Source: Candidatus Butyricimonas faecavium
Lineage (GTDB): Bacteria > Bacteroidota > Bacteroidia > Bacteroidales > Marinifilaceae
DNA length: 44,826 nt
Direction: 5' to 3'
Assembly: GCA_944321125.1 (NCBI GenBank)
Contig: CALUKD010000030.1
Location: 1 to 44,826 of the forward strand
The position numbers and the translations under genes were made by a program. This document shows positions 32,735 through 42,239 of the stretch, one piece after another. Every line of letters starts with the position of its first letter. Position 1 is the stretch's first letter. The notes beneath the pieces were generated by a model. The model was not told the origin of the DNA, did no database searches, and saw only the letters and a list, made by a program, of their open reading frames with translations.

Positions 32735-33247
32735 CTATTCAAATCCCTCCACATTAGCCTCCATGTCCTCCAAAGGCTTCAAATTAGAAGGAACTTGCTG
32801 TTCCACATCATCTGAAAAATAAGGAAATACATCCATTATATTCGTGTCTGTCAACGAACTAATTTCAAAAGGGACAACATAGGTAGACAAGCTTTTGTGC
32901 AAATTAGCCAACGCACTATCTATATCTGCCCCGGCTACCAAATAATACTGATTGGATTTCTTCTCTTTCCCGCTGATCTGATCTGCATCTATAATAGCCA
33001 CTTTTGCTTTAAACCATTTATCATCATTCCCGTCATTCGACTCCACCAATTCCGTGATATTCGACTTCTTTAATCCGACGATATAAAAATCACCTTGAAT
33101 CATTTCCCTCAAATTTTCGGTAATCCGACTCTCGGCCTCCGTATAAGACATCGCATCCAACAGATATAACTCGGACATTTTTTTCTCTTTTCCGTCTTCA
33201 CCCACTTTCACGTACTTCACCTTCGCTTCAAACCAATTTGCTGTCAT
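32735..33247 (-). CDS. DUF4494 domain protein with internal duplication
   Basis: This 170-residue cytosolic protein occurs in Bacteroidota and has unknown function. Two similar halves can be seen: NWFEAKVKYVKV...KKMSELYLLDAMSYTEAE near the start and KWFKAKVAIIDA...KKSNQYYLVAGADIDSA from about residue 76. I start it at the ATG at 33247 (MTANWFEAK). The frame continues to 33298, but the extra residues are hydrophobic and lie over its own promoter box. Confidence 0.88.
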   Translation of the reverse strand: MTANWFEAKVKYVKVGEDGKEKKMSELYLLDAMSYTEAESRITENLREMIQGDFYIVGLKKSNITELVESNDGNDDKWFKAKVAIIDADQISGKEKKSNQYYLVAGADIDSALANLHKSLSTYVVPFEISSLTDTNIMDVFPYFSDDVEQQVPSNLKPLEDMEANVEGFE

Positions 33248-33279
33248 TTTTTCTATTTTAAAGTTTATCAATAAGACAA

Positions 33280-33308
33280 CAAAAATAAAGAATTCCACTC
33301 AAAACAAA
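33280..33308 (-). promoter_or_regulatory. Candidate promoter of the DUF4494 gene
   Basis: The minus strand has TTTG at 33308-33305, a 17-base spacer (slightly short) and TATTTTTG at 33287-33280. It lies 33 bases before the ATG at 33247 and argues for that start. Confidence 0.45.
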
Positions 33309-33333
33309 CTTATCTTCAAAAATAAAATTCCCT

Positions 33334-34842
33334 CTATTTATCCACATCTAAAATCACCCGATAAGTTTTTCCCGGTTCCAAGCCATAGGCATCTCGAATA
33401 AAAAGGAAATCTTTATTCACCGTGACATCCCAATCAATTTTTTGCCCGGATACCAAACGAGGGTTTTTCAATCGTTGCGGGAAAAAATAACAAAGGGGTA
33501 ATCCCCCGACTGACCCGTGCAAATGTGTCATATAATAATCCATGAATAAATCCCCGTCCACCCTGTTCCAACTATAATTTTCCGATATCTTAATCGTAAC
33601 CACACATTTTTTACCTTTTACCCTAGAAGTAATCTGATAAGGCTGGTCATTAAACATATCCTTCGCCCGTACATTCCAATAAGGATCTCCATAATACACC
33701 CAAAGGTCCCGTTCATACCACAAACCGAATTTATCCAATATCTCCGGATTCGCACCTTCTTCCCTCTGGAAATCGTCATAAGCAGCGTAACACTGTTGTA
33801 TCATTTTCACAGGATCATCACTATATTGAAATGATTTATGAAGTAATTCCGGCTCCCACTTGTTCAAATGCCATAAAATATCCTGTTGGTTTAAGAAGTT
33901 AGCTTCCGCCAACGTGAAACGCCCCGCGTCGGTCAACCAATATTTTAAGGCACCCCATGTACCCCGTCCATGAAAAGAAAAAGCAATAGAACCGAGAAAA
34001 GCAGTTACCCCGCCATCATTTATCCACGCGACAGGCATACTTTCCCGCGTTTCAAAAGTTCTCGCCCCGGACATTGGGGAAAAATATATCCGGGAATGCC
34101 CGCCAAAATTCAAATGTCGATCACCCAGCCACAATTTCCCGTCCCGTGGAACCACGATTCCTTTTTCTTCTTTCACTCCCGGTAATAGAGGCATTCGATT
34201 ACGCACTTCTTCCACCTGATTCAAAATCAAATCCGGTTGAACATTTTCGGCCCAACGAATCATTTTATCCGCCAACGCCACCTGTCCGTCAATTTTATAT
34301 TCTTTGGGATTACTATCCTCTATATCTTTTTCATACCATATTCCTCGCGAATCGCAAAGCCCCATTTTTTCAAAATACTTCCCATCGTTAAAATCGTTAT
34401 TTCTTATACACCAAGCCGAACTTACTTCTTTCGGTTCTTGAGCCCGTTCTACCAAGGCCAAAGCAGATTCTGCATCAAACCCCGTGATTATTCCCCAAAG
34501 AAAATCACAATAAATATCTTTGTCCACCTCACGGCTCATCCGATTTAAGTCCACGATAAACGCCAAATTTATTTCTTCCGGTTTTTCAACGACCGCCACG
34601 TAGCGAGGGTTTACCTCCCGCAATCGGGGTAGTGCCTCTGAAGTCAAGTTATCATATTCGACAACACGTGCTTGATGCAATTCCACCAATCTATCAACAA
34701 CTTTCGTCCACTCTTGATCAGCCCGTACACTCTTTCTTACCAAAACAACATACTCTTCTCCATGGCATTGGCCCCATGTCAGGAACAATAATCCTATCAT
34801 CAAAAGCAAAACCTGATTATATTTCAATATCTTCATTTCCAT
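33334..34842 (-). CDS. Exported protein of the SusCD locus, faintly gingipain-like
   Basis: This 502-residue protein has a signal peptide ending near GQCHG (residue 28). I do not recognise a family with confidence. Residues 30-135 alternate strands and helices with YVAVV and YCDFLWGIITGFDAESALAL, and residues 247-315 read GGHSRIYFSPMSG, then INDGGVTAFLGS and LAEAN. This order recalls C25 gingipain or caspase-like domains, but the nucleophile position lacks a cysteine, so it may be a catalytically dead or unrelated protein. It is the last gene of the SusC/SusD operon, after a 121-base spacer holding a 10-bp hairpin. It is probably periplasmic or surface-located and acts on or binds the imported substrate. 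Confidence 0.7.
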   Translation of the reverse strand: MEMKILKYNQVLLLMIGLLFLTWGQCHGEEYVVLVRKSVRADQEWTKVVDRLVELHQARVVEYDNLTSEALPRLREVNPRYVAVVEKPEEINLAFIVDLNRMSREVDKDIYCDFLWGIITGFDAESALALVERAQEPKEVSSAWCIRNNDFNDGKYFEKMGLCDSRGIWYEKDIEDSNPKEYKIDGQVALADKMIRWAENVQPDLILNQVEEVRNRMPLLPGVKEEKGIVVPRDGKLWLGDRHLNFGGHSRIYFSPMSGARTFETRESMPVAWINDGGVTAFLGSIAFSFHGRGTWGALKYWLTDAGRFTLAEANFLNQQDILWHLNKWEPELLHKSFQYSDDPVKMIQQCYAAYDDFQREEGANPEILDKFGLWYERDLWVYYGDPYWNVRAKDMFNDQPYQITSRVKGKKCVVTIKISENYSWNRVDGDLFMDYYMTHLHGSVGGLPLCYFFPQRLKNPRLVSGQKIDWDVTVNKDFLFIRDAYGLEPGKTYRVILDVDK

Positions 34843-34869
34843 TTTATATTTTAATTATTTTTAAATGTC

Positions 34870-34898
34870 GGTTCACCGGATGAGTTTGCCGGTGAACC
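34870..34898 (-). other. Hairpin inside the SusCD operon
   Basis: GGTTCACCGG (34870-34879) and CCGGTGAACC (34889-34898) form a perfect 10-bp, GC-rich stem with a nine-base loop in the gap before the last gene. No T-tract follows on the coding strand, so it may be an RNA-processing or partial-attenuation site rather than a full terminator. Confidence 0.6.
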
Positions 34899-34963
34899 GC
34901 ATAAAAAGGACCCCATTTATCATGGTAGCCTCTACCCATGTCTCACACTATTTCCCTCTTACC

Positions 34964-36490
34964 TTAAAAAACATAATCCTCATTAAATTTCGTAGGTTTC
35001 CACATCACTTTCAACGCCCGGTCAGAAATTCCGTTAATTGTTTTTTCGATTTGCAACGTTACCGGATTAATTATCAATAATTTTCCCTTCAACTCCGTCT
35101 TAGCATTTCTATTATACACGCAAACCCACAAATGCTCTTGATTCGGGCTCATCTCCATACAAGTTATTTCATCATCAGGATCGTCCAGAATCAAATCCGG
35201 TTCCGAAGGAAGTTTCGGTTCCTGAACCATATACGACCAACGGTATAATTTATTTCCCTGATTATAATATATATATTGATACTTTCTATTAGCCAACATC
35301 TTGCAGTCTGATGTCAGCGTAAGATCTCCATTTATCGCGTAAGTATATGGAGTGGATTCAAACATCACCAAATTATTTTCCCAACTCGACCGCGTTCCGG
35401 TTTTATGAATACTGATTTGTTGCGGATCATTCTTATCCGTTGTTACAAACATCATCGTACCGATATTATCAGCAAAGACAACATTCACAATGTTCATCCC
35501 CGCAAACCGATTCTCACAAGTATACTTATATGTCCCTTGTCGCACCACATATACTTCCGAACGGGAATTATCAACAAAACACCCCAGATAATTAACAAAG
35601 AAACCAAGATTTTCCTCGCCCAAGATTATCTTATCGTATGAACCTGAAGTTTCTGCCAAATACACGAAAAAACTCCTTATAGATACAAAACCATAATCAC
35701 CCGGAACCCCGTTCCGATCGTTCGTCCCAAACATTATTTCAGTCATCATATGATCCCCATTTCCACATAATACCGTAGGATAAGTATTAGGGATAAAATC
35801 ACCCACGTTCAACATATTCTCGATCAAGAAATAACGTCCGTTAAGAAAATAAATTTTCTGATCCGATTCGGAAGAAACAGCTAATACATAATGTCTCGGT
35901 CCAGAGGACAACTCTCCCGTACGCGTAAAAATCACATCCCTTGCTCCCCGCAACGCAACTTCCGGATTAGATTGCAAGAATGCATTTGTATTAAAATCTG
36001 ACGTTTCGGCATCCAATAATTCCTCTTCTTCTTTCAACCGGAGGAAAGAAATGCGACTATTATCCTGTTCATCATTGCTCAAAATAAGGATTCCCTTTTC
36101 GAAAGGAGCTTCCACGTTAGCAATAAAATATTTAAAACTACTGCCGTATTGATTTTCCACTCTCAAACGAATCTGAAAAGAACCTGCCCGAGGAAAACTA
36201 TAACGAAACTCTTTCTCAAAACTGATAAACCGTAATGAATCAGATCCGGAATCCCCATCCGTGGCAATACATCTCCATTCATATTTTAAAGGTAAATCCT
36301 TGATTTTTTGGGAAACTTCCGGCGTTATCACCAAAGGGTTTCCAAAATCCAAATGAAAAACGCTGTCCTGTACAGATATCACAATAGGGGAACCATCTAT
36401 TTTAAACGTAGAGGTTTTATCGTCAATACAAGCACCGGGTAAAAAATACGATACTACTATAATCAGCGCATATAAAACTTTCTTTTTCAT
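34964..36490 (-). CDS. PKD-like family surface lipoprotein
   Basis: This 508-residue protein has a signal sequence ending LPGACIDD; Cys21 would be lipidated. Residues 25-130 are PKD-like (PLKYEWRCIATD, YSFPRAGSFQIRLRVENQYG), followed by a long repeat-rich region that could be a beta-propeller. Such proteins regularly sit third or fourth after SusC/SusD in Odoribacteraceae operons and are probably surface binding proteins for the imported ligand. The ligand is unknown. Confidence 0.85.
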   Translation of the reverse strand: MKKKVLYALIIVVSYFLPGACIDDKTSTFKIDGSPIVISVQDSVFHLDFGNPLVITPEVSQKIKDLPLKYEWRCIATDGDSGSDSLRFISFEKEFRYSFPRAGSFQIRLRVENQYGSSFKYFIANVEAPFEKGILILSNDEQDNSRISFLRLKEEEELLDAETSDFNTNAFLQSNPEVALRGARDVIFTRTGELSSGPRHYVLAVSSESDQKIYFLNGRYFLIENMLNVGDFIPNTYPTVLCGNGDHMMTEIMFGTNDRNGVPGDYGFVSIRSFFVYLAETSGSYDKIILGEENLGFFVNYLGCFVDNSRSEVYVVRQGTYKYTCENRFAGMNIVNVVFADNIGTMMFVTTDKNDPQQISIHKTGTRSSWENNLVMFESTPYTYAINGDLTLTSDCKMLANRKYQYIYYNQGNKLYRWSYMVQEPKLPSEPDLILDDPDDEITCMEMSPNQEHLWVCVYNRNAKTELKGKLLIINPVTLQIEKTINGISDRALKVMWKPTKFNEDYVF

Positions 36491-36509
36491 AACTGTTCCA
36501 TTTAACGGT

Positions 36510-37262
36510 TTACATTATGGGAGGAATAGCAACTCCGGGTTCTGGGTGCTTTTCATAATAATAATACAAGGGGGTCACGATATATTTCACAACCAAATAA
36601 TCCACTGCACTAGGCCATTCCCAAAGATCAGAAGACCAATGTTCTCCGGTATATTTACAAATATATTCATACACCACGGGATCGCTCTCTTTCAGGGAAT
36701 TGTACTGTTCAAGAAATCTATTCAACAATCCTACCGAAAAAGGTCCCAATCTAGCTTCACTCCAAAAATTCGGTTTGTTGATAGCTCCATGAGTATAACA
36801 CAATAACAACGTATACCCTAACGCAGGCATAAATGACTCATTTTCAACAATTGTTAATCCGACACTCAGCATATCCGGACGGGGATCATCTTCTTGTCTC
36901 CTGTTCCAGACTATCAATGGAGATGTGACAGACACAGATCCGGCCGGTATAGTTATTTTCTCCGGCAATATAAAATCTTTACCTTCAATAGCCGTTGTAA
37001 GACTATCCACGATCTCGACCTTAACCTCCCGTTCTTTCTCAGCAGGAAACCCCATAACATGTACCAAATAAGATACTGTCAACTGATCACTTAACTCCCA
37101 ATAAGGGAAGCTACTATATACCGTATTTCTCTCCAGATCTAAAATTACAGAAAAATATACTCGATCTTTGGATTCTTCATATACCATATAATCCGTATCA
37201 CAAGCAGACAACAAATAAGCTAATACGATTCCCCAAGGGAATAATAGTTTCAATTTATTCAT
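36510..37262 (-). CDS. DUF4843 lipoprotein
   Basis: This 250-residue protein has a signal ending LLSACDTD, with Cys21 as the lipid site. The body shows DRVYFSVILD, SYLVHVMGFPAEKEREVKVEI and KITIPAGSVSVTSPLIVW, the DUF4843 beta-sandwich pattern. It is the usual partner after SusD in these loci. It probably helps the outer-membrane complex hold its substrate. It is translated 11 bases downstream of susD. Confidence 0.88.
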   Translation of the reverse strand: MNKLKLLFPWGIVLAYLLSACDTDYMVYEESKDRVYFSVILDLERNTVYSSFPYWELSDQLTVSYLVHVMGFPAEKEREVKVEIVDSLTTAIEGKDFILPEKITIPAGSVSVTSPLIVWNRRQEDDPRPDMLSVGLTIVENESFMPALGYTLLLCYTHGAINKPNFWSEARLGPFSVGLLNRFLEQYNSLKESDPVVYEYICKYTGEHWSSDLWEWPSAVDYLVVKYIVTPLYYYYEKHPEPGVAIPPIM

Positions 37263-37273
37263 AACTTCTGTTA

Positions 37274-38812
37274 TTAATTATTTTGTTCTTCATCCTCAAC
37301 AGGTGGATATACACCCTCTTTTCCACCTTCCCGGTATTCAAATTCTCCTTCCGGCACCGGCCAAACATATATTTCATCCGTAGCAGGATAAGGGAGCACG
37401 CTATAATAAGCGGGATAAATAGGTAATTCCTGACGTTTACGATTAAACCATTCCCGTCCTTCACCATAGAATTCTTTCCGATACTCCTTATTAATCAGGT
37501 TCATGTCAAACGTAACCTCACCCTCTTTGAAATAAAATCCCCGAGCCCGGGTATAAGCATCGAAATACTCCCTCGCCTCCGTCATCTGCCCATTTTTCAA
37601 TAATCCCTCAGCCATAATCAAATACATTTCCGGAATCCGAATCATACTGAGTCCCCTCCGGGTAGGAACATCTCCCGTATTTTTGTATATCTTAAAAAAA
37701 CGCCTGTGCTTTGCCACGGCCCCTTCCCGTTGCCGGAACCAAGCGTTATAACGGTAATCTTGTCTCCCTTCAGAAGTCGGAACCGTGTAAAGATTCACAA
37801 AACCATAATCTACAGGCCCCATTCCCTCCGGCAAGTTAAATTCAGGATAAAGCCAGAAACCGTTTAACGGCAACAAAGCCGAATTAACATTGTCATCAGG
37901 ATAATCAAAACATTTCTGTAATTCATCTACATAACCAGATTTGGGATAAATTCCCCAAATAGTTTCTTTTGCAGAAATACAAGAAGCATATTCGTAGGCC
38001 ATATTTGTCTTATCTGCAAACTCGAATTTTTCCGAACGAATCACTTTTTCAGCATAAATCATGGCGCTATCCAAATCATTCTTCATTTGATACACCCTTG
38101 CCAACAATCCTTGCACGGCATAAAGATTCATGTGGTATTGCCGTTCCGTCATGAAAACCTCGATACCGGGAATGCCCTTCCTATCCATTGTCAGATAATC
38201 CGGTTCATCCTGTAACAATACTTCAGCCTCTTTCAAGTCATCGAGAACCTTACGGTAAATTGCCTCCAGCGTACGGAAAGGATACACCAACGGTTCATAC
38301 GTTTCGTAATACGGTATTGCCGGCTTATCCCGCGTGTCTTCCCGGTAAGCGGGAGCGAAACAGTTACACAGATCAAAGTGCATAAAAGCCCGCAATCCCA
38401 AAGCCTCTCCCTTGTAAAACCGATAATATTTGAAATCCTTATGGTTCTCCACATTCTGAATAATATTATTCACATAACTGATGTTCTTATACATATCAAT
38501 CCAAATCTTATCAAACATATTACGTTGAAAAGCTTCGGCATAGTTAAATGTTAATAATAATTCCCATTCGCGACCCGCATTCTCCTTGATGTAATATCCC
38601 GCCAATAAATCAGGTAAATACCATGACAGGACTTTTCCATACAAAGCGTCTTTGGCCAAATCAGTATACACTGCATACAGAGCATCCTCAAACCCTTCAC
38701 GGGTCTCAAATAATTTATCTCCCAAGATTTCACTTTTGGGTTTGACATCCAGAAAACTTTCACATGAAGCGATCCCGAACGCAAGAATAAATAAGATTAT
38801 ATATTTTTTCAT
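37274..38812 (-). CDS. SusD/RagB-family nutrient-binding lipoprotein
   Basis: This 512-residue protein has a signal ending FGIASCESFLDVKPKSE, with Cys17 as the lipid site. It has the N-terminal SusD core (FEDALYAVYTDLAKDALYG) and tetratricopeptide-like helices, and near the C terminus GREWFNRKRQELPIYPAYYSVLPYP and YVWPVPEGEF, where SusD proteins end IWPIP. It caps the SusC barrel and binds the substrate at the cell surface. It lies 11 bases after susC in the same operon. The substrate cannot be read; there is no adjacent glycosidase, so peptide-like ligands are possible. Confidence 0.95.
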   Translation of the reverse strand: MKKYIILFILAFGIASCESFLDVKPKSEILGDKLFETREGFEDALYAVYTDLAKDALYGKVLSWYLPDLLAGYYIKENAGREWELLLTFNYAEAFQRNMFDKIWIDMYKNISYVNNIIQNVENHKDFKYYRFYKGEALGLRAFMHFDLCNCFAPAYREDTRDKPAIPYYETYEPLVYPFRTLEAIYRKVLDDLKEAEVLLQDEPDYLTMDRKGIPGIEVFMTERQYHMNLYAVQGLLARVYQMKNDLDSAMIYAEKVIRSEKFEFADKTNMAYEYASCISAKETIWGIYPKSGYVDELQKCFDYPDDNVNSALLPLNGFWLYPEFNLPEGMGPVDYGFVNLYTVPTSEGRQDYRYNAWFRQREGAVAKHRRFFKIYKNTGDVPTRRGLSMIRIPEMYLIMAEGLLKNGQMTEAREYFDAYTRARGFYFKEGEVTFDMNLINKEYRKEFYGEGREWFNRKRQELPIYPAYYSVLPYPATDEIYVWPVPEGEFEYREGGKEGVYPPVEDEEQNN

Positions 38813-38823
38813 ATCTAGTCAGA

Positions 38824-41800
38824 TTAAAAAGTAGGACTAATCGTGAAATTAACTCCACGCATATAAGGGTAAGAAGTCCCCCTTTCAAACTTCACCGTGG
38901 ATACCCGCAGCACGTCTGAAAGATTAACCCCTATCCGCAAGCGTTTCAAGTAAATATGTTTTACCCATTCCGGGTTCAATTCATAATACAATCCTAAAGT
39001 AGAAAGATTAAATTCACTCCTTTTCTCCAGAAAACGCTCCGTCTGGGCGAACACGAACGACGAAGGATCATACCCGATATAATGCACCAAATCCCCCGGA
39101 TTATGCCAACGCTCATAAAGCGCCCGACGATCCACATTACGACGAGGATCAATCTGCTCCACTTTCGAGGCTCTAGTCGAATTATATATCCAGCCTCCCA
39201 TAGTAATATTCATTCCGGCAAATAAAGAAAACCTTTTCCACGTAAAAGAAGTACTCAACGCCAATTCCAACTTAGGTATCGTATTTCCCACGGCAACCTT
39301 GTCTTCCGGATCGTAATTAAAAGTAAGCCTCCCGTCTTTCTTACGGAAAATCTCTTTACCGGTGGCAGGATCTATCCCCAAGGAACGCACGACATAAATA
39401 GCGGTTGAAGAATTTCCTTCCTCAAACTGTATCTTGGGAGCGGTTCCCCGATAAATACCTTTGTCCGAGAGATCGGTATCCATCATCTGATCCCGGTTCT
39501 CACTATTTCTATATTGCAATGAATTACTTATCTTCTTTATTTTATCGCGGTTATGCTGACCACTCAAGGTAAGCCGCCACTGAAGTTCCTTGGTTTTAAG
39601 TATAGCCCCGGATAAACTCCAATCATATCCCCGGTTCTCCTGTTCTCCCATATTACTATTCAACGTACTGATACCCACAGAATACGGATACGATATAGGC
39701 AAAAGCATATCCTTGGTATTCTTGTTATATACATTCAAATCCACCTGTAAACGGTCATCAAAAAGAGATAACTGGACTCCTAGATTCCACTCGTAAGTTT
39801 TGGAAGCCTTCAAAAATTCGTTCGCCATCGTAATCGGGGTGGCTCCTATCCCGGTAATAAACAAATTGTCTTTAGTATAGCGATAGGTACTACGGGTTTC
39901 CCACGTGGATAACGTGTTACTCCCGGTTAATCCATAACTAGCTTTTAAACGCAATATATTGATAAACGAACCGTCAAGAAAACCTTCATTATGTACATTC
40001 CAGCCTGCCCCTATTGCCCAATAAGGTGCCCAACGATTATCTTTACTCATGCTGGAACTACCGGAACTCCGATAAGAACCATCAAGAAAATAACGATTCT
40101 GGTAAATAAAATTCACATTCCCGAATATCCCGACTCCCGTGCTGATAGCCTCATTGCCGGAGGGGGCTCCTTCCGGATACCCAGAGGCAAAACCCAAATC
40201 ATTCAATATCGGTTTCAAAAAACCTATCCCTGAAAAGTTGAAATTATAAGATTTATTCTTACTGACTGTTCCCCCGACATTTACACTTAATAACGACCCC
40301 TCATCATCAATCATCCAGTTATATGAAAGAGTTGCATTACCGGACCAACTGCTATTTTCTTTTCCCTCAATTGAATAACTACCTTTTTGATCCATTTCGG
40401 TTCTAGCCAGAAAATAAATCGATTCCGGAGAAATAAATTCATCTCGCCGACTATCACCCAGTGAATAATTAAAATTACCATTAACGTACAATCCCTGTAA
40501 CAAATTTAACCGGAAACTCACGTTATTTGTGATGGATTTTTCTTTCGACTCCTTAAAACTCTCCAACGAAGCCTCATATAAAGGATTACGATCCAGAGAG
40601 TTATCATTGTAACTTTTAATCCAATCCCCATATTCATCCTTAGGCATTTCATAGGGATTACGTATCACCCAATCCCCAAAAGAACCATAAGGAGAATCTT
40701 TCGCATCCGTCTTATTAATATCCAAACGATAGGATATAGTCACTATATCTTTGTGATTATAAGCTAAATTCACCCCAATCCCATATCTTTGACGAAAATC
40801 CCCTTTCATTACCCCCCGTACATCCCCGTAACGTAAAGTCACGTTATACTCCATACCGCTTCCCCGTCCGGTTATACTCACGGAATGATCAAAAGACCAG
40901 CTATTACGCAACGGAATAGACTTCCAATCGGTAAATACCCCTCGTTCCACCATATTTTTCCGTTGCCAATACAATTCATCCTGTACCCCTTGCTTGGAAT
41001 CATACAACCCGCATAATCGTTCCAATTCTAATTTTTCCCAGCTATTACATAAATTAAACGATGAAACATCCGGGAACTGCACATTCGGTACGAAATTATA
41101 ACGTACCCTCAACTTTGAGTCCGTCACCCGTTTACGCGTAATAATAATTACCCCGTTCGCCGCTTTTTCCCCGTACACGGCTTTGGCAGAAGCGTCTTTC
41201 AACACATCCACCCGGTCAATATCCTGCATATCCAAATCATAGAGATTTTCCAATGATATCTCTACCCCGTCAAGAATAATCAGAGGAGTATTCAACCCGT
41301 ATTCCCCATTTACAGCCAAAGCCGTAGTCCCTCGAAGAATTATTTCCGGGATAGCATTCGGATTCGATCCCTGTTCATTATTCTCCACGATATGTAAGCC
41401 GGGAACCATAAACGCCAATGCTCTAAGGATATTTGTAGGAGATGCCATCAAGAGGTCCTCACCTTTTACCGTGGTCACCGAACCGGTATAAGAATTTTTA
41501 TTCTGGGTAAAATACCCGTTCACAACGACCTCTTCGACCTGTTGCAAATCCTCTTCCATCACAATATTCAACGTATCTGTTTTAGCCGTAAAATTAACCC
41601 GTACCGTTTTATAGCCCACGAAAGAAAATTCCAAGCTACCGTCAGACATCGGCAAATCAATAGCAAACCAACCTTTTTCATTGGTTGCCGTTCCCAAGGA
41701 TACTCCAACGACCTTTACGGTCACTCCCGGTATTGCTTCCTTATTCTCGTCATACACCCAACCTTTAAGACGCACACCTTCCTTAACCTGAGGCAATTCG

Positions 41801-42162
41801 CCTTTAGGAAAAATCACGATCGTCTTACCGATAAACTGATACCTCAAATGTTCAGACAATACCGCTCGTAAAACATCCTCCACGCTCAAATCCAACGCAG
41901 GAATTTTCACCAGTTGTTTCACGTCAATTTCATCATCACTGTAAAAAATATCATACTTTAATTGTAAAGTTATGGTATTAAATACTTGGTCTATAGTCAA
42001 CTGCTTTCTCTCGAACGACACATTTTCTGCCTGTCCGTAAGTTGTTCCATGTACCTGCATCAACCCGATTAAAAACCAAAAACACATTAGCTTCATAAGC
42101 AATAACATTTTTTTCATCCTACTTTTCCAGTAGAATAAACCTACATCATCATTTTTTTTCAT
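38824..42162 (-). CDS. SusC/RagA TonB-dependent transporter with STN domain
   Basis: This 1112-residue outer-membrane transporter has a long signal sequence, then an STN signalling domain (about 50-118, TIDQVFNTITLQLKYDIFY), a carboxypeptidase-D-like domain (about 130-205, LKGWVYDENKEAIPGVTVKV), a plug (about 210-345, with VDVLKDASAKAVYGEKAANG), and a barrel ending FTISPTF. The STN domain contacts FecR in the periplasm, so it both imports the substrate with energy from TonB and reports its presence to the sigma factor. It follows fecR by 77 bases. Confidence 0.96.
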   Translation of the reverse strand: MKKNDDVGLFYWKSRMKKMLLLMKLMCFWFLIGLMQVHGTTYGQAENVSFERKQLTIDQVFNTITLQLKYDIFYSDDEIDVKQLVKIPALDLSVEDVLRAVLSEHLRYQFIGKTIVIFPKGELPQVKEGVRLKGWVYDENKEAIPGVTVKVVGVSLGTATNEKGWFAIDLPMSDGSLEFSFVGYKTVRVNFTAKTDTLNIVMEEDLQQVEEVVVNGYFTQNKNSYTGSVTTVKGEDLLMASPTNILRALAFMVPGLHIVENNEQGSNPNAIPEIILRGTTALAVNGEYGLNTPLIILDGVEISLENLYDLDMQDIDRVDVLKDASAKAVYGEKAANGVIIITRKRVTDSKLRVRYNFVPNVQFPDVSSFNLCNSWEKLELERLCGLYDSKQGVQDELYWQRKNMVERGVFTDWKSIPLRNSWSFDHSVSITGRGSGMEYNVTLRYGDVRGVMKGDFRQRYGIGVNLAYNHKDIVTISYRLDINKTDAKDSPYGSFGDWVIRNPYEMPKDEYGDWIKSYNDNSLDRNPLYEASLESFKESKEKSITNNVSFRLNLLQGLYVNGNFNYSLGDSRRDEFISPESIYFLARTEMDQKGSYSIEGKENSSWSGNATLSYNWMIDDEGSLLSVNVGGTVSKNKSYNFNFSGIGFLKPILNDLGFASGYPEGAPSGNEAISTGVGIFGNVNFIYQNRYFLDGSYRSSGSSSMSKDNRWAPYWAIGAGWNVHNEGFLDGSFINILRLKASYGLTGSNTLSTWETRSTYRYTKDNLFITGIGATPITMANEFLKASKTYEWNLGVQLSLFDDRLQVDLNVYNKNTKDMLLPISYPYSVGISTLNSNMGEQENRGYDWSLSGAILKTKELQWRLTLSGQHNRDKIKKISNSLQYRNSENRDQMMDTDLSDKGIYRGTAPKIQFEEGNSSTAIYVVRSLGIDPATGKEIFRKKDGRLTFNYDPEDKVAVGNTIPKLELALSTSFTWKRFSLFAGMNITMGGWIYNSTRASKVEQIDPRRNVDRRALYERWHNPGDLVHYIGYDPSSFVFAQTERFLEKRSEFNLSTLGLYYELNPEWVKHIYLKRLRIGVNLSDVLRVSTVKFERGTSYPYMRGVNFTISPTF

Positions 42163-42239
42163 AGATTTGTAATTACATTATTATTTATTTAATCTCATAG
42201 ATTAAACATAGAGCGGGAGGCGCAATCTCTCGTTCTTTT

